Below are positions 1 through 14,395 of a stretch of DNA of 64,000 nucleotides, piece by piece. Within the stretch, counting starts at the first letter, position 1, and each line of letters begins with the position of its first letter. The notes under the pieces were generated by a model. That model did not search any database, was not told the origin of the DNA, and worked only from the letters and a program-made list of their open reading frames with translations. The DNA is from Drosophila pseudoobscura (Eukaryota; Arthropoda; Insecta; Diptera; Drosophilidae): the NCBI RefSeq assembly GCF_009870125.1, contig NC_046683.1, positions 67,595,869 to 67,659,868 of the forward strand, written 5' to 3'. The translations under genes were made by a program, and so were the position numbers.

Positions 1-489
1 CGGCACGCTATATCTCTGCTATACGGCAGCCGATTGGGGCCGCAGCATGTCTTTTCGTGATCGGCAGAGTCCTGCCAATCGACTGCAATCGTAAAAAAGG
101 ACATCCACTCCTTCACGATTTTCGCAGAAAAACATGATGTAACCATCATTAAATTTGCCAAAAAGCGGCCTCATTGTCGTAGTCGAGATTTTGATGCCGC
201 TCGACAGTCGGGATCCTCGCGATCCTGGAAGTGTTGGTCCTTCACCGACCTGGCCCTATTTTTCTGAGATATAGCCTTCGGAAGATTGGCATATCATTAA
301 ACTACTGGTTTCTTCGGCACGATATATCTCTGCTATACGGCAGCCGATTGGGGTCGCAGCATGTCTTTTCGTGATCGGCAGAGTCCTACCAATCGACTGC
401 AATCGGAAGAAAGGACATCCAACTCTTCACGATTTTCGCAGAAAAACATGATGTAACCATCACTAAATTTGCCAAAAAGCGGCCTCATT

Positions 490-3400
490 GTCGTAGTCGA
501 GATTTTGATGCCGCTCGACAGTCGGGATCCTCGCGATCCTGGGAGTGTTGCTCCTTCACCGAGCTAGCCCTAATTTTCTGAGATATAGCCTTCGGAAGAT
601 TGGCATATCAATAAAATACTGGTTTCTTCGGCACGCTATATCTCTGCTATACGGCAGCCGATGAGGCCGCGGCATTTCTTTTCGTGATCGGCAGAGTCCT
701 GCCAATCGACTGCAATCGTAAAAAAGGACATCCACTCCTTCACGATTTTCGCAGAAAAACATGATGTAACCATCATTAAATTTGCCAAAAAGCGGCCTCA
801 TTGTCGTAGTCGAGATTTTGATGCCGCTCGACAGTCGGGATCCTCGCGATCCTGGAAGTGTTGGTCCTTCACCGACCTGGCCCTATTTTTCTGAGATATA
901 GCCTTCGGAAGATTGGCATATCATTAAACTACTGGTTTCTTCGGCACGATATATCTCTGCTATACGGCAGCCGATTGGGGTCGCAGCATGTCTTTTCGTG
1001 ATCGGCAGAGTCCTACCAATCGACTGCAATCGGAAGAAAGGACATCCAACTCTTCACGATTTTCGCAGAAAAACATGATGTAACCATCACTAAATTTGCC
1101 AAAAAGCGGCCTCATTGTCGTAGTCGAGATTTTGATGCCGCTCGACAGTCGGGATCCTCGCGATCCTGGAAGTGTTGGTCCTTCACCGACCTGGCCCTAT
1201 TTTTCTGAGATATAGCCTTCCGAAGATTGACATATCATTAAACTACTGGTTTCTTCGGCACGCTATATCTCTGCTATACGGCAGCCGATGGGGCCGCGGC
1301 ATTTCTTTTCGTGATCGGCAGAGTCCTGCCAATCGACTGCAATCGTAAAAAAGGACATCCACTCCTTCACGATTTTCGCAGAAAAACATGATGTAACCAT
1401 CATTAAATTTGCCAAAAAGCGGCCTCATTGTCGTAGTCGAGATTTTGATGCCGCTCGACAGTCGGGATCCTCGCGATCCTGGAAGTGTTGGTCCTTCACC
1501 GACCTGGCCCTATTTTTCTGAGATATAGCCTTCGGAAGATTGGCATATCATTAAACTACTGGTTTCTTCGGCACGATATATCTTTGCTATACGGCAGCCG
1601 ATTGGGGTCGCAGCATGTCTTTTCGTGATCGGCAGAGTCCTACCAATCGACTGCAATCGGAAGAAAGGACATCCAACTCTTCACGATTTTCGCAAAAAAA
1701 CATGATGTAACCATCATTAAATTTGCCAAAAAGCGGCCTCATTTTCGTAGTCGAGATTTTGATGCCGCTCGACAGTCGGGATCCTCGCGATCCTGGAAGT
1801 GTTGGTCCTTCACCGTCCTGGCCCTATTTTTCTGAGATATAGCCTTCGGAAGATTGGCATATCATTAAACTACTGGTTTCTTCGGCACGATATATCTCTG
1901 CTATACGGCAGCCGATTGGGGCCGCAGCATGTCTTTTCGTGATCGGCAGAGTCCTGCCAATCGACTGCAATCGTAAAAAAGGACATCCACTCCTTCACGA
2001 TTTTCGCAGAAAAACATGATGTAACCATCATTAAATTTGCCAAAAAGCGGCCTCATTGTCGTAGTCGAGATTTTGATGCCGCTCGACAGTCGGGATCCTC
2101 GCGATCCTGGAAGTGTTGGTCCTTCACCGACCTGGCCCTATTTTTCTGAGATATAGCCTTCGGAAGATTGGCATATCATTAAACTACTGGTTTCTTCGGC
2201 ACGATATATCTCTGCTATACGGCAGCCGATTGGGGCCGCAGCATGTCTTTTCGTGATCGGCAGAGTCCTGCCAATCGACTGCAATCGTAAAAAAGGACAT
2301 CCACTCCTTCACGATTTTCGCAGAAAAACATGATGTAACCATCATTAAATTTGCCAAAAAGCGGCCTAATTTTCGAAGTCGAGATTTTGATGCCGCTCGA
2401 CAGTCGGGATCCTCGCGATCCTGGGAGTGTTGGTCCTTCAACGACCTGGCCCTATTTTTCTGAGATATAGCCTTCGGAAGATTGGCATATCATTAAACTA
2501 CTGGTTTCTTCGGCACGCTATATCTCTGCGATACGGCAGCCGATGGGGCCGCGGCATTTCTTTTCGTGATCGGCAGAGTCCTGCCAATCGACTGCAATCG
2601 TAAAAAAGGACATCCACTCCTTCACGATTTTCGCAGAAAAACATGATGTAACCATCATTAAATTTGCCAAAAAGCGGCCTCATTGTCGTAGTCGAGATTT
2701 TGATGCCGCTCGACAGTCGGGATCCTCGCGATCCTGGAAGTGTTGGTCCTTCACCGACCTGGCCCTATTTTTCTGAGATATAGCCTTCGGAAGATTGGCA
2801 TATCAATAAAATACTGGTTTCTTCGGCACGCTATATCTCTGCTATACGGCAGCCGATTGGGGCCGCAGCATGTCTTTTCGTGATCGGCAGAGTCCTGCCA
2901 ATCGACTGCAATCGTAAAAAAGGACATCCACTCCTTCACGATTTTCGCAGAAAAACATGATGTAACCATCATTAAATTTGCCAAAAAGCGGCCTAATTTT
3001 CGAAGTCGAGATTTTGATGCCGCTCGACAGTCGGGATCCTCGCGATCCTGGGAGTGTTGGTCCTTCCACGACCTGGCCCTATTTTTCTGAGATATAGCCT
3101 TCGGAAGATTGGCATATCATTAAACTACTGGTTTCTTCGGCACGCTATATCTCTGCTATACGGCAGCCGATGGGGCCGCGGCATTTCTTTTCGTGATCGG
3201 CAGAGTCCTGCCAATCGACTGCAATCGTAAAAAAAGACATCCACTCCTTCACGATTTTCGCAGAAAAACATGATGTAACCATCATTAAATTTGCCAAAAA
3301 GCGGCCTCATTGTCGTAGTCGAGATTTTGATGCCGCTCGACAGTCGGGATCCTCGCGATCCTGGAAGTGTTGGTCCTTCACCGACCTGGCCCTATTTTTC

Positions 3401-4550
3401 TGAGATATAGCCTTCGGAAGATTGGCATATCATTAAACTACTGGTTTCTTCGGCACGATATATCTCTGCTATACGGCAGCCGATTGGGGTCGCAGCATGT
3501 CTTTTCGTGATCGGCAGAGTCCTACCAATCGACTGCAATCGGAAGAAAGGACATCCAACTCTTCACGATTTTCGCAGAAAAACATGATGTAACCATCACT
3601 AAATTTGCCAAAAAGCGGCCTCATTGTCGTAGTCGAGATTTTGATGCCGCTCGACAGTCGGGATCCTCGCGATCCTGGAAGTGTTGGTCCTTCACCGACC
3701 TGGCCCTATTTTTCTGAGATATAGCCTTCCGAAGATTGACATATCATTAAACTACTGGTTTCTTCGGCACGCTATATCTCTGCTATACGGCAGCCGATGG
3801 GGCCGCGGCATTTCTTTTCGTGATCGGCAGAGTCCTGCCAATCGACTGCAATCGTAAAAAAGGACATCCACTCCTTCACGATTTTCGCAGAAAAACATGA
3901 TGTAACCATCATTAAATTTGCCAAAAAGCGGCCTCATTGTCGTAGTCGAGATTTTGATGCCGCTCGACAGTCGGGATCCTCGCGATCCTGGAAGTGTTGG
4001 TCCTTCACCGACCTGGCCCTATTTTTCTGAGATATAGCCTTCGGAAGATTGGCATATTATTAAACTACTGGTTTCTTCGGCACGCTATATCTCTGCGATA
4101 CGGCAGCCGATGGGGCCGCGGCATTTCTTTTCGTGATCGGCAGAGTCCTGCCAATCGACTGCAATCGTAAAAAAGGACATCCACTCCTTCACGATTTTCG
4201 CAGAAAAACATGATGTAACCATCATTAAATTTGCCAAAAAGCGGCCTCATTGTCGTAGTCGAGATTTTGATGCCGCTCGACAGTCGGGATCCTCGCGATC
4301 CTGGAAGTGTTGGTCCTCCACCGACCTGGCCCTATTTTTCTGAGATATAGCCTTCGGAAGATTGGCATATCAATAAAATACTGGTTTCTTCGGCACGCTA
4401 TATCTCTGCTATACGGCAGCCGATTGGGGCCGCAGCATGTCTTTTCGTGATCGGCAGAGTCCTGCCTATCGACTGCAATCGTAAAAAAGGACATCCACTC
4501 CTTCACGATTTTCGCAGAAAAACATGATGTAACCATCATTAAATTTGCCA
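490..4550. repeat. Satellite superblock, copy 1
   Basis: This run of about 13 monomers recurs at 10335-14395 with its monomer order and private variants kept (offset 9844 bp, falling to 9843 after about 3.5 kb). The offset is not a whole number of monomers because units with a 94-bp deletion lie between the copies. Differences are few, for example tatctttgct at about 1582 versus tatctctgct in copy 2. One whole monomer also differs in class (see the finding at 3361-3760). Confidence 0.85.
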
Positions 4551-4645
4551 AAAAGCGGCCTCATTGTCGTAGTCGAGATTTTGATGCCGCTCGACAGTCG
4601 GGATCCTCGCGATCCTGGAAGTGTTGGTCCTTCACCGACCTGGCC

Positions 4646-5900
4646 CTATTTTTCTGAGATATAGCCTTCGGAAGATTGGCATATCATTAAACTACTGGTT
4701 TCTTCGGCACGATATATCTCTGCTATACGGCAGCCGATTGGGGTCGCAGCATGTCTTTTCGTGATCGGCAGGGTCCTACCAATCGACTGCAATCGGAAGA
4801 AAGGCCGCTCGACTGTCGGGATCCTCGCGATCCTGGGAGTGTTGGTCCTTCTACGACCTGGCCCTATTTTTCTGAGATATAGCCGTCGGAAGATTGGCAT
4901 ATCATTAAAATGCTGGTTTTTTCGGCACGCTATATCTCTGCTATACGGCAGCCGATTGGGGCCGCAGCATGTCTTTTCGTGATCGGCAGAGTCCTGCCTA
5001 TCGACTGCAATCGTAAAAAAGGACATCCACTTCTTCACGATTTTCGCAGAAAAACATGATGTAACCATCACTAAATTTGCCAAAAAGCGGCCTCATTTTC
5101 GTAGTCGAGATTTTAATGCCGCTCGACAGTCGGGATCCTCGCGATCCTGGGAGTGTTGCTCCTTCACCGAGCTAGCCCTAATTTTCTGAGATATAGCCTT
5201 CGGAAGATTGGCATATCAATAAAATACTGGTTTCTTCGGCACGCTACATCTCTGCTATACGGCAGCCGATTGGGGCCGCAGCATGTCTTTTCGTGATCGG
5301 CAGAGTCCTGCCAATCGACTGCAATCGTAAAAAAGGACATCCACTCCTTCACGATTTTCGCAGAAAAACATGATGTAACCATCATTAAATTTGCCAAAAA
5401 GCGGCCTAATTTTCGAAGTCGAGATTTTGATGCCGCTCGACAGTCGGGATCCTCGCGATCCTGGAAGTGTTGGTCCTTCACCGACCTGGCCCTATTTTTC
5501 TGAGATATAGCCTTCGGAAGATTGGCATATCATTAAACTACTGGTTTCTTCGGCACGATATATCTCTGCTATACGGCAGCCGATTGGGGTCGCAGCATGT
5601 CTTTTCGTGATCGGCAGAGTCCTACCAATCGACTGCAATCGGAAGAAAGGCCGCTCGACTGTCGGGATCCTCGCGATCCTGGGAGTGTTGGTCCTTCTAC
5701 GACCTGGCCCTATTTTTCTGAGATATAGCCGTCGGAAGATTGGCATATCATTAAAATGCTGGTTTTTTCGGCACGCTATATCTCTGCTATACGGCAGCCG
5801 ATTGGGGCCGCAGCATGTCTTTTCGTGATCGGCAGAGTCCTGCCTATCGACTGCAATCGTAAAAAAGGACATCCACTCCTTCACGATTTTCGCAGAAAAA
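4646..5900. repeat. 846-bp higher-order unit with 94-bp-deleted monomer (1.5 copies)
   Basis: Junctions reading gaaagg joined to ccgctcgactgtcggg occur at 4804/4805 and 5650/5651, 846 bp apart. Against a normal monomer the junction removes 94 bp, from acatcc through the segment ending tttgatg. The landmark spacings are 532 bp (two monomers minus 94) plus 314 bp, which gives 846. The second copy stops matching near 5870-5900. Confidence 0.85.
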
Positions 5901-8130
5901 CATGATGTAACCATCATTAAATTTGCCAAAAAGCGGCCTAATTTTCGAAGTCGAGATTTTGATGCCGCTCGACAGTCGGGATCCTCGCGATCCTGGGAGT
6001 GTTGGTCCTTCAACGACCTGGCCCTATTTTTCTGAGATATAGCCTTCGGAAGATTGGCATATCATTAAACTACTGGTTTCTTCGGCACGCTATATCTCTG
6101 CTATACGGCAGCCGATTGGGGCCGCAGCATGTCTTTTCGTGATCGGCAGAGTCCTGCCAATCGACTGCAATCGTAAAAAAGGACATCCACTTCTTCACGA
6201 TTTTCGCAGAAAAACATGATGTAACCATCACTAAATTTGCCAAAAAGCGGCCTCATTGTCGTAGTCGAGATTTTGATGCCGCTCGACAGTCGGGATCCTC
6301 GCGATCCTGGGAGTGTTGGTCCTTCACCGACCTGGCCCTATTTTTCTGAGATATAGCCTTCGGAAGATTGGCATATCATTAAACTACTGGTTTCTTCGGC
6401 ACGCTATATCTCTGCTATACGGCAGCCGATTGGGGCCGCAGCATGTCTTTTCGTGATCGGCAGAGTCCTGCCAATCGACTGCAATCGGAAGAAAGGACAT
6501 CCACTTCTTCACGATTTTCGCAAAAAAACATGATGTAACCATCATTAAATTTGCCAAAAAGCGGCCTCATTTTCGTAGTCGAGATTTTGATGCCGCTCGA
6601 CAGTCGGGATCCTCGCGATCCTGGGAGTGTTGGTCCTTCACCGACCTGGCCCTATTTTTCTGAGATATAGCCTTCGGAAGATTGGCATATCATTAAACTA
6701 CTGGTTTCTTCGGCACGCTATATCTCTGCTATACGGCAGCCGATTGGGGCCGCAGCATGTCTTTTCGTGATCGGCAGAGTCCTGCCTATCGACTGCAATC
6801 GTAAAAAAGGACATCCACTTCTTCACGATTTTCGCAGAAAAACATGATGTAACCATCACTAAATTTGCCAAAAAGCGGCCTCATTTTCGTAGTCGAGATT
6901 TTAATGCCGCTCGACAGTCGGGATCCTCGCGATCCTGGGAGTGTTGCTCCTTCACCGAGCTAGCCCTAATTTTCTGAGATATAGCCTTCGGAAGATTGGC
7001 ATATCAATAAAATACTGGTTTCTTCGGCACGCTACATCTCTGCTATACGGCAGCCGATTGGGGCCGCAGCATGTCTTTTCGTGATCGGCAGAGTCCTGCC
7101 AATCGACTGCAATCGTAAAAAAGGACATCCACTCCTTCACGATTTTCGCAGAAAAACATGATGTAACCATCATTAAATTTGCCAAAAAGCGGCCTAATTC
7201 TCGAAGTCGAGATTTTGATGCCGCTCGACAGTCGGGATCCTCGCGATCCTGGGAGTGTTGGTCCTTCAACGACCTGGCGCTATTTTTCTGAGATATAGCC
7301 TTCGGAAGATTGGCATATCAATAAAATACTGGTTTCTTCGGCACGCTATATCTCTGCTATACGGCAGCCGATTGGGGCCGCAGCATGTCTTTTCGTGATC
7401 GGCAGAGTCCTGCCAATCGACTGCAATCGTAAAAAAGGACATCCACTCCTTCACGATTTTCGCAGAAAAACATGATGTAACCATCATTAAATTTGCCAAA
7501 AAGCGGCCTCATTGTCGTAGTCGAGATTTTGATGCCGCTCGACAGTTTGGATCCTCGCGATACTGGAAGTGTTGGTCCTTCAACGACCTGGCCCTATTTT
7601 TCTGAGATATAGCCTTCGGAAGATTGGCATATCATTAAACTACTGGTTTCTTCGGCACGCTATATCTCTGCTGTACGGCAGCCGATGGGGCCGCGGCATT
7701 TCTTTTCGTGATCGGCAGAGTCCTGCCAATCGACTGCAATCGTAAAAAAGGACATCCACTCCTTCACGATTTTCGCAGAAAAACATGATGTAACCATCAT
7801 TAAATTTGCCAAAAAGCGGCCTCATTGTCGTAGTCGAGATTTTGATGCCGCTCGACAGTTTGGATCCTCGCGATACTGGAAGTGTTGGTCCTTCAACGAC
7901 CTGGCCCTATTTTTCTGAGATATAGCCTTCGGAAGATTGGCATATCATTAAACTACTGGTTTCTTCGCACGCTATATCTCTGCTATACGGCAGCCGATGG
8001 GGCTGCGGCATGTCTTTTCGTGATCGGCAGAGTCCTGCCAATCGACTGCAATCGTAAAAAAGGACATCCACTTCTTCACGATTTTCGCAGAAAAACATGA
8101 TGTAACCATCATTAAATTTGCCAAAAAGCG

Positions 8131-10638
8131 GCCTCATTTTCATAGTCCAGATTTTGATGCCGCTCGACAGTCGGGATCCTCGCGATACTGGGAGTGTTGG
8201 TCCTTCACCGACCTGGCCCTATTTTTCTGAGATATAGCCTTCGGAAGATTGGCATATCATTAAAATACTGGTTTCTTCGGCACGCTACATCTCTGCTATA
8301 CGGCAGCCGATGGGGATGCGGCATGTCTTTTTGTGATCGGCAGAGTCCTGCCAATCGACTGCAATCGTAAAAAAGGACATCCATTTCTTCACGATTTATG
8401 CAACAAAACATGATGTAACCATCATTAAATTTGCCAAAAAGCGGCCTCATTGTCGTAGTCCAGATTTTGATGCCGCTCGACAGTCGGGATCCTCGCGATC
8501 CTGGGAGTGTTGGTCCTTCACCGACCTGGCCCTATTTTTCTGAGATATAGCCTTCGGAAGATTGACATATCATTAAAATACTGGTTTCTTCGGCACGCTA
8601 TATCTCTGCTATACGGCAGCCGATTGGGGCCGCAGCATGTCTTTTCGTGATCGGCAGAGTCCTGCCAATCGACTGCAATCGTAAAAAAGGACATCCACTC
8701 CTTCACGATTTTCGCAGAAAAACATGATGTAACCATCATTAAATTTGCCAAAAAGCGGCCTCATTTTCGTAGTCGAGATTTTGATGCCGCTCGACAGTCG
8801 GGATCCTCGCGATCCTGGGAGTGTTGCTCCTTCACCGAGCTAGCCCTAATTTTCTGAGATATAGCCTTCGGAAGATTGGCATATCAATAAAATACTGGTT
8901 TCTTCGGCACGCTATATCTCTGCTATACGGCAGCCGATTGGGGCCGCAGCATGTCTTTTCGTGATCGGCAGAGTCCTGCCTATCGACTGCAATCGGAAGA
9001 AAGGACATCCAACTCTTCACGATTTTCGCAAAAAAACATGATGTAACCATCATTAAATTTGCCAAAAAGCGGCCTCATTTTCGTAGTCGAGATTTTGATG
9101 CCGCTCGACAGTCGGGATCCTCGCGATCCTGGGAGTGTTGCTCCTTCACCGAGCTAGCCCTAATTTTCTGAGATATAGCCTTCGGAAGATTGGCATATCA
9201 ATAAAATACTGGTTTCTTCGGCACGCTATATCTCTGCTATACGGCAGCCGATGAGGCCGCGGCATTTCTTTTCGTGATCGGCAGAGTCCTGCCAATCGAC
9301 TGCAATCGTAAAAAAGGACATCCACTCCTTCACGATTTTCGCAGAAAAACATGATGTAACCATCATTAAATTTGCCAAAAAGCGGCCTCATTTTCATAGT
9401 CCAGATTTTGATGCCGCTCGACAGTCGGGATCCTCGCGATACTGGGAGTGTTGGTCCTTCACCGACCTGGCCCTATTTTTCTGAGATATAGCCTTCGGAA
9501 GATTGGCATATCATTAAAATACTGGTTTCTTCGGCACGCTACATCTCTGCTATACGGCAGCCGATGGGGATGCGGCATGTCTTTTTGTGATCGGCAGAGT
9601 CCTGCCAATCGACTGCAATCGTAAAAAAGGACATCCATTTCTTCACGATTTATGCAACAAAACATGATGTAACCATCATTAAATTTGCCAAAAAGCGGCC
9701 TCATTGTCGTAGTCCAGATTTTGATGCCGCTCGACAGTCGGGATCCTCGCGATCCTGGGAGTGTTGGTCCTTCACCGACCTGGCCCTATTTTTCTGAGAT
9801 ATAGCCTTCGGAAGATTGACATATCATTAAAATACTGGTTTCTTCGGCACGCTATATCTCTGCTATACGGCAGCCGATTGGGGCCGCAGCATGTCTTTTC
9901 GTGATCGGCAGAGTCCTGCCAATCGACTGCAATCGTAAAAAAGGACATCCACTCCTTCACGATTTTCGCAGAAAAACATGATGTAACCATCATTAAATTT
10001 GCCAAAAAGCGGCCTCATTTTCGTAGTCGAGATTTTGATGCCGCTCGACAGTCGGGATCCTCGCGATCCTGGGAGTGTTGCTCCTTCACCGAGCTAGCCC
10101 TAATTTTCTGAGATATAGCCTTCGGAAGATTGGCATATCAATAAAATACTGGTTTCTTCGGCACGCTATATCTCTGCTATACGGCAGCCGATTGGGGCCG
10201 CAGCATGTCTTTTCGTGATCGGCAGAGTCCTGCCTATCGACTGCAATCGGAAGAAAGGACATCCAACTCTTCACGATTTTCGCAAAAAAACATGATGTAA
10301 CCATCATTAAATTTGCCAAAAAGCGGCCTCATTTTCGTAGTCGAGATTTTGATGCCGCTCGACAGTCGGGATCCTCGCGATCCTGGGAGTGTTGCTCCTT
10401 CACCGAGCTAGCCCTAATTTTCTGAGATATAGCCTTCGGAAGATTGGCATATCAATAAAATACTGGTTTCTTCGGCACGCTATATCTCTGCTATACGGCA
10501 GCCGATGAGGCCGCGGCATTTCTTTTCGTGATCGGCAGAGTCCTGCCAATCGACTGCAATCGTAAAAAAGGACATCCACTCCTTCACGATTTTCGCAGAA
10601 AAACATGATGTAACCATCATTAAATTTGCCAAAAAGCG
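8131..10638. repeat. Tandem duplication of a 1254-bp four-monomer unit
   Basis: The rare variant gcctcattttcatagtcc occurs at 8131 and again at 9385, exactly 1254 bp apart (314+314+313+313). The next four monomers, including the divergent unit with gatttatgcaacaaaac, are repeated in the same order and look identical. Copies are 8131-9384 and 9385-10638. This is a recent local duplication inside the larger array. Confidence 0.9.
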
Positions 10639-13600
10639 GCCTCATTGTCGTAGTCGAGATTTTGATGCCGCTCGACAGTCGGGATCCTCGCGATCCTGGA
10701 AGTGTTGGTCCTTCACCGACCTGGCCCTATTTTTCTGAGATATAGCCTTCGGAAGATTGGCATATCATTAAACTACTGGTTTCTTCGGCACGATATATCT
10801 CTGCTATACGGCAGCCGATTGGGGTCGCAGCATGTCTTTTCGTGATCGGCAGAGTCCTACCAATCGACTGCAATCGGAAGAAAGGACATCCAACTCTTCA
10901 CGATTTTCGCAGAAAAACATGATGTAACCATCACTAAATTTGCCAAAAAGCGGCCTCATTTTCGTAGTCGAGATTTTGATGCCGCTCGACAGTCGGGATC
11001 CTCGCGATCCTGGAAGTGTTGGTCCTTCACCGACCTGGCCCTATTTTTCTGAGATATAGCCTTCCGAAGATTGACATATCATTAAACTACTGGTTTCTTC
11101 GGCACGCTATATCTCTGCTATACGGCAGCCGATGGGGCCGCGGCATTTCTTTTCGTGATCGGCAGAGTCCTGCCAATCGACTGCAATCGTAAAAAAGGAC
11201 ATCCACTCCTTCACGATTTTCGCAGAAAAACATGATGTAACCATCATTAAATTTGCCAAAAAGCGGCCTCATTGTCGTAGTCGAGATTTTGATGCCGCTC
11301 GACAGTCGGGATCCTCGCGATCCTGGAAGTGTTGGTCCTTCACCGACCTGGCCCTATTTTTCTGAGATATAGCCTTCGGAAGATTGGCATATCATTAAAC
11401 TACTGGTTTCTTCGGCACGATATATCTCTGCTATACGGCAGCCGATTGGGGTCGCAGCATGTCTTTTCGTGATCGGCAGAGTCCTACCAATCGACTGCAA
11501 TCGGAAGAAAGGACATCCAACTCTTCACGATTTTCGCAAAAAAACATGATGTAACCATCATTAAATTTGCCAAAAAGCGGCCTCATTTTCGTAGTCGAGA
11601 TTTTGATGCCGCTCGACAGTCGGGATCCTCGCGATCCTGGAAGTGTTGGTCCTTCACCGTCCTGGCCCTATTTTTCTGAGATATAGCCTTCGGAAGATTG
11701 GCATATCATTAAACTACTGGTTTCTTCGGCACGATATATCTCTGCTATACGGCAGCCGATTGGGGCCGCAGCATGTCTTTTCGTGATCGGCAGAGTCCTG
11801 CCAATCGACTGCAATCGTAAAAAAGGACATCCACTCCTTCACGATTTTCGCAGAAAAACATGATGTAACCATCATTAAATTTGCCAAAAAGCGGCCTCAT
11901 TGTCGTAGTCGAGATTTTGATGCCGCTCGACAGTCGGGATCCTCGCGATCCTGGAAGTGTTGGTCCTTCACCGACCTGGCCCTATTTTTCTGAGATATAG
12001 CCTTCGGAAGATTGGCATATCATTAAACTACTGGTTTCTTCGGCACGATATATCTCTGCTATACGGCAGCCGATTGGGGCCGCAGCATGTCTTTTCGTGA
12101 TCGGCAGAGTCCTGCCAATCGACTGCAATCGTAAAAAAGGACATCCACTCCTTCACGATTTTCGCAGAAAAACATGATGTAACCATCATTAAATTTGCCA
12201 AAAAGCGGCCTAATTTTCGAAGTCGAGATTTTGATGCCGCTCGACAGTCGGGATCCTCGCGATCCTGGGAGTGTTGGTCCTTCAACGACCTGGCCCTATT
12301 TTTCTGAGATATAGCCTTCGGAAGATTGGCATATCATTAAACTACTGGTTTCTTCGGCACGCTATATCTCTGCGATACGGCAGCCGATGGGGCCGCGGCA
12401 TTTCTTTTCGTGATCGGCAGAGTCCTGCCAATCGACTGCAATCGTAAAAAAGGACATCCACTCCTTCACGATTTTCGCACAAAAACATGATGTAACCATC
12501 ATTAAATTTGCCAAAAAGCGGCCTCATTGTCGTAGTCGAGATTTTGATGCCGCTCGACAGTCGGGATCCTCGCGATCCTGGAAGTGTTGGTCCTTCACCG
12601 ACCTGGCCCTATTTTTCTGAGATATAGCCTTCGGAAGATTGGCATATCAATAAAATACTGGTTTCTTCGGCACGCTATATCTCTGCTATACGGCAGCCGA
12701 TTGGGGCCGCAGCATGTCTTTTCGTGATCGGCAGAGTCCTGCCAATCGACTGCAATCGTAAAAAAGGACATCCACTCCTTCACGATTTTCGCAGAAAAAC
12801 ATGATGTAACCATCATTAAATTTGCCAAAAAGCGGCCTAATTTTCGAAGTCGAGATTTTGATGCCGCTCGACAGTCGGGATCCTCGCGATCCTGGGAGTG
12901 TTGGTCCTTCAACGACCTGGCCCTATTTTTCTGAGATATAGCCTTCGGAAGATTGGCATATCATTAAACTACTGGTTTCTTCGGCACGCTATATCTCTGC
13001 TATACGGCAGCCGATGGGGCCGCGGCATTTCTTTTCGTGATCGGCAGAGTCCTGCCAATCGACTGCAATCGTAAAAAAAGACATCCACTCCTTCACGATT
13101 TTCGCAGAAAAACATGATGTAACCATCATTAAATTTGCCAAAAAGCGGCCTCATTGTCGTAGTCGAGATTTTGATGCCGCTCGACAGTCGGGATCCTCGC
13201 GATCCTGGGAGTGTTGGTCCTTCAACGACCTGGCCCTATTTTTCTGAGATATAGCCTTCGGAAGATTGGCATATCATTAAACTACTGGTTTCTTCGGCAC
13301 GCTATATCTCTGCTATACGGCAGCCGATGGGGCCGCGGCATTTCTTTTCGTGATCGGCAGAGTCCTGCCAATCGACTGCAATCGTAAAAAAAGACATCCA
13401 CTCCTTCACGATTTTCGCAGAAAAACATGATGTAACCATCATTAAATTTGCCAAAAAGCGGCCTCATTGTCGTAGTCGAGATTTTGATGCCGCTCGACAG
13501 TCGGGATCCTCGCGATCCTGGAAGTGTTGGTCCTTCACCGACCTGGCCCTATTTTTCTGAGATATAGCCTTCCGAAGATTGACATATCATTAAACTACTG

Positions 13601-14395
13601 GTTTCTTCGGCACGCTATATCTCTGCTATACGGCAGCCGATGGGGCCGCGGCATTTCTTTTCGTGATCGGCAGAGTCCTGCCAATCGACTGCAATCGTAA
13701 AAAAGGACATCCACTCCTTCACGATTTTCGCAGAAAAACATGATGTAACCATCATTAAATTTGCCAAAAAGCGGCCTCATTGTCGTAGTCGAGATTTTGA
13801 TGCCGCTCGACAGTCGGGATCCTCGCGATCCTGGAAGTGTTGGTCCTTCACCGACCTGGCCCTATTTTTCTGAGATATAGCCTTCGGAAGATTGGCATAT
13901 CATTAAACTACTGGTTTCTTCGGCACGCTATATCTCTGCGATTCGGCAGCCGATGGGGCCGCGGCATTTCTTTTCGTGATCGGCAGAGTCCTGCCAATCG
14001 ACTGCAATCGTAAAAAAGGACATCCACTCCTTCACGATTTTCGCAGAAAAACATGATGTAACCATCATTAAATTTGCCAAAAAACGGCCTCATTGTCGTA
14101 GTCGAGATTTTGATGCCGCTCGACAGCCGGGATCCTCGCGATCCTGGAAGTGTTGGTCCTTCACCGACCTGGCCCTATTTTTCTGAGATATAGCCTTCGG
14201 AAGATTGGCATATCAATAAAATACTGGTTTCTTCGGCACGCTATATCTCTGCTATACGGCAGCCGATTGGGGCCGCAGCATGTCTTTTCGTGATCGGCAG
14301 AGTCCTGCCAATCGACTGCAATCGTAAAAAAGGACATCCACTCCTTCACGATTTTCGCAGAAAAACATGATGTAACCATCATTAAATTTGCCAAA
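10335..14395. repeat. Satellite superblock, copy 2
   Basis: Paralogous to 490-4550, in the same orientation and with the same order of monomer variants. Similarity becomes ordinary monomer-level similarity after about 14395, where this copy has gcctaattttcgaag and copy 1 has gcctcattgtcgtag. The 1-bp change in offset inside the block is explained by a 313-bp B monomer here facing a 314-bp A monomer in copy 1. Confidence 0.85.
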
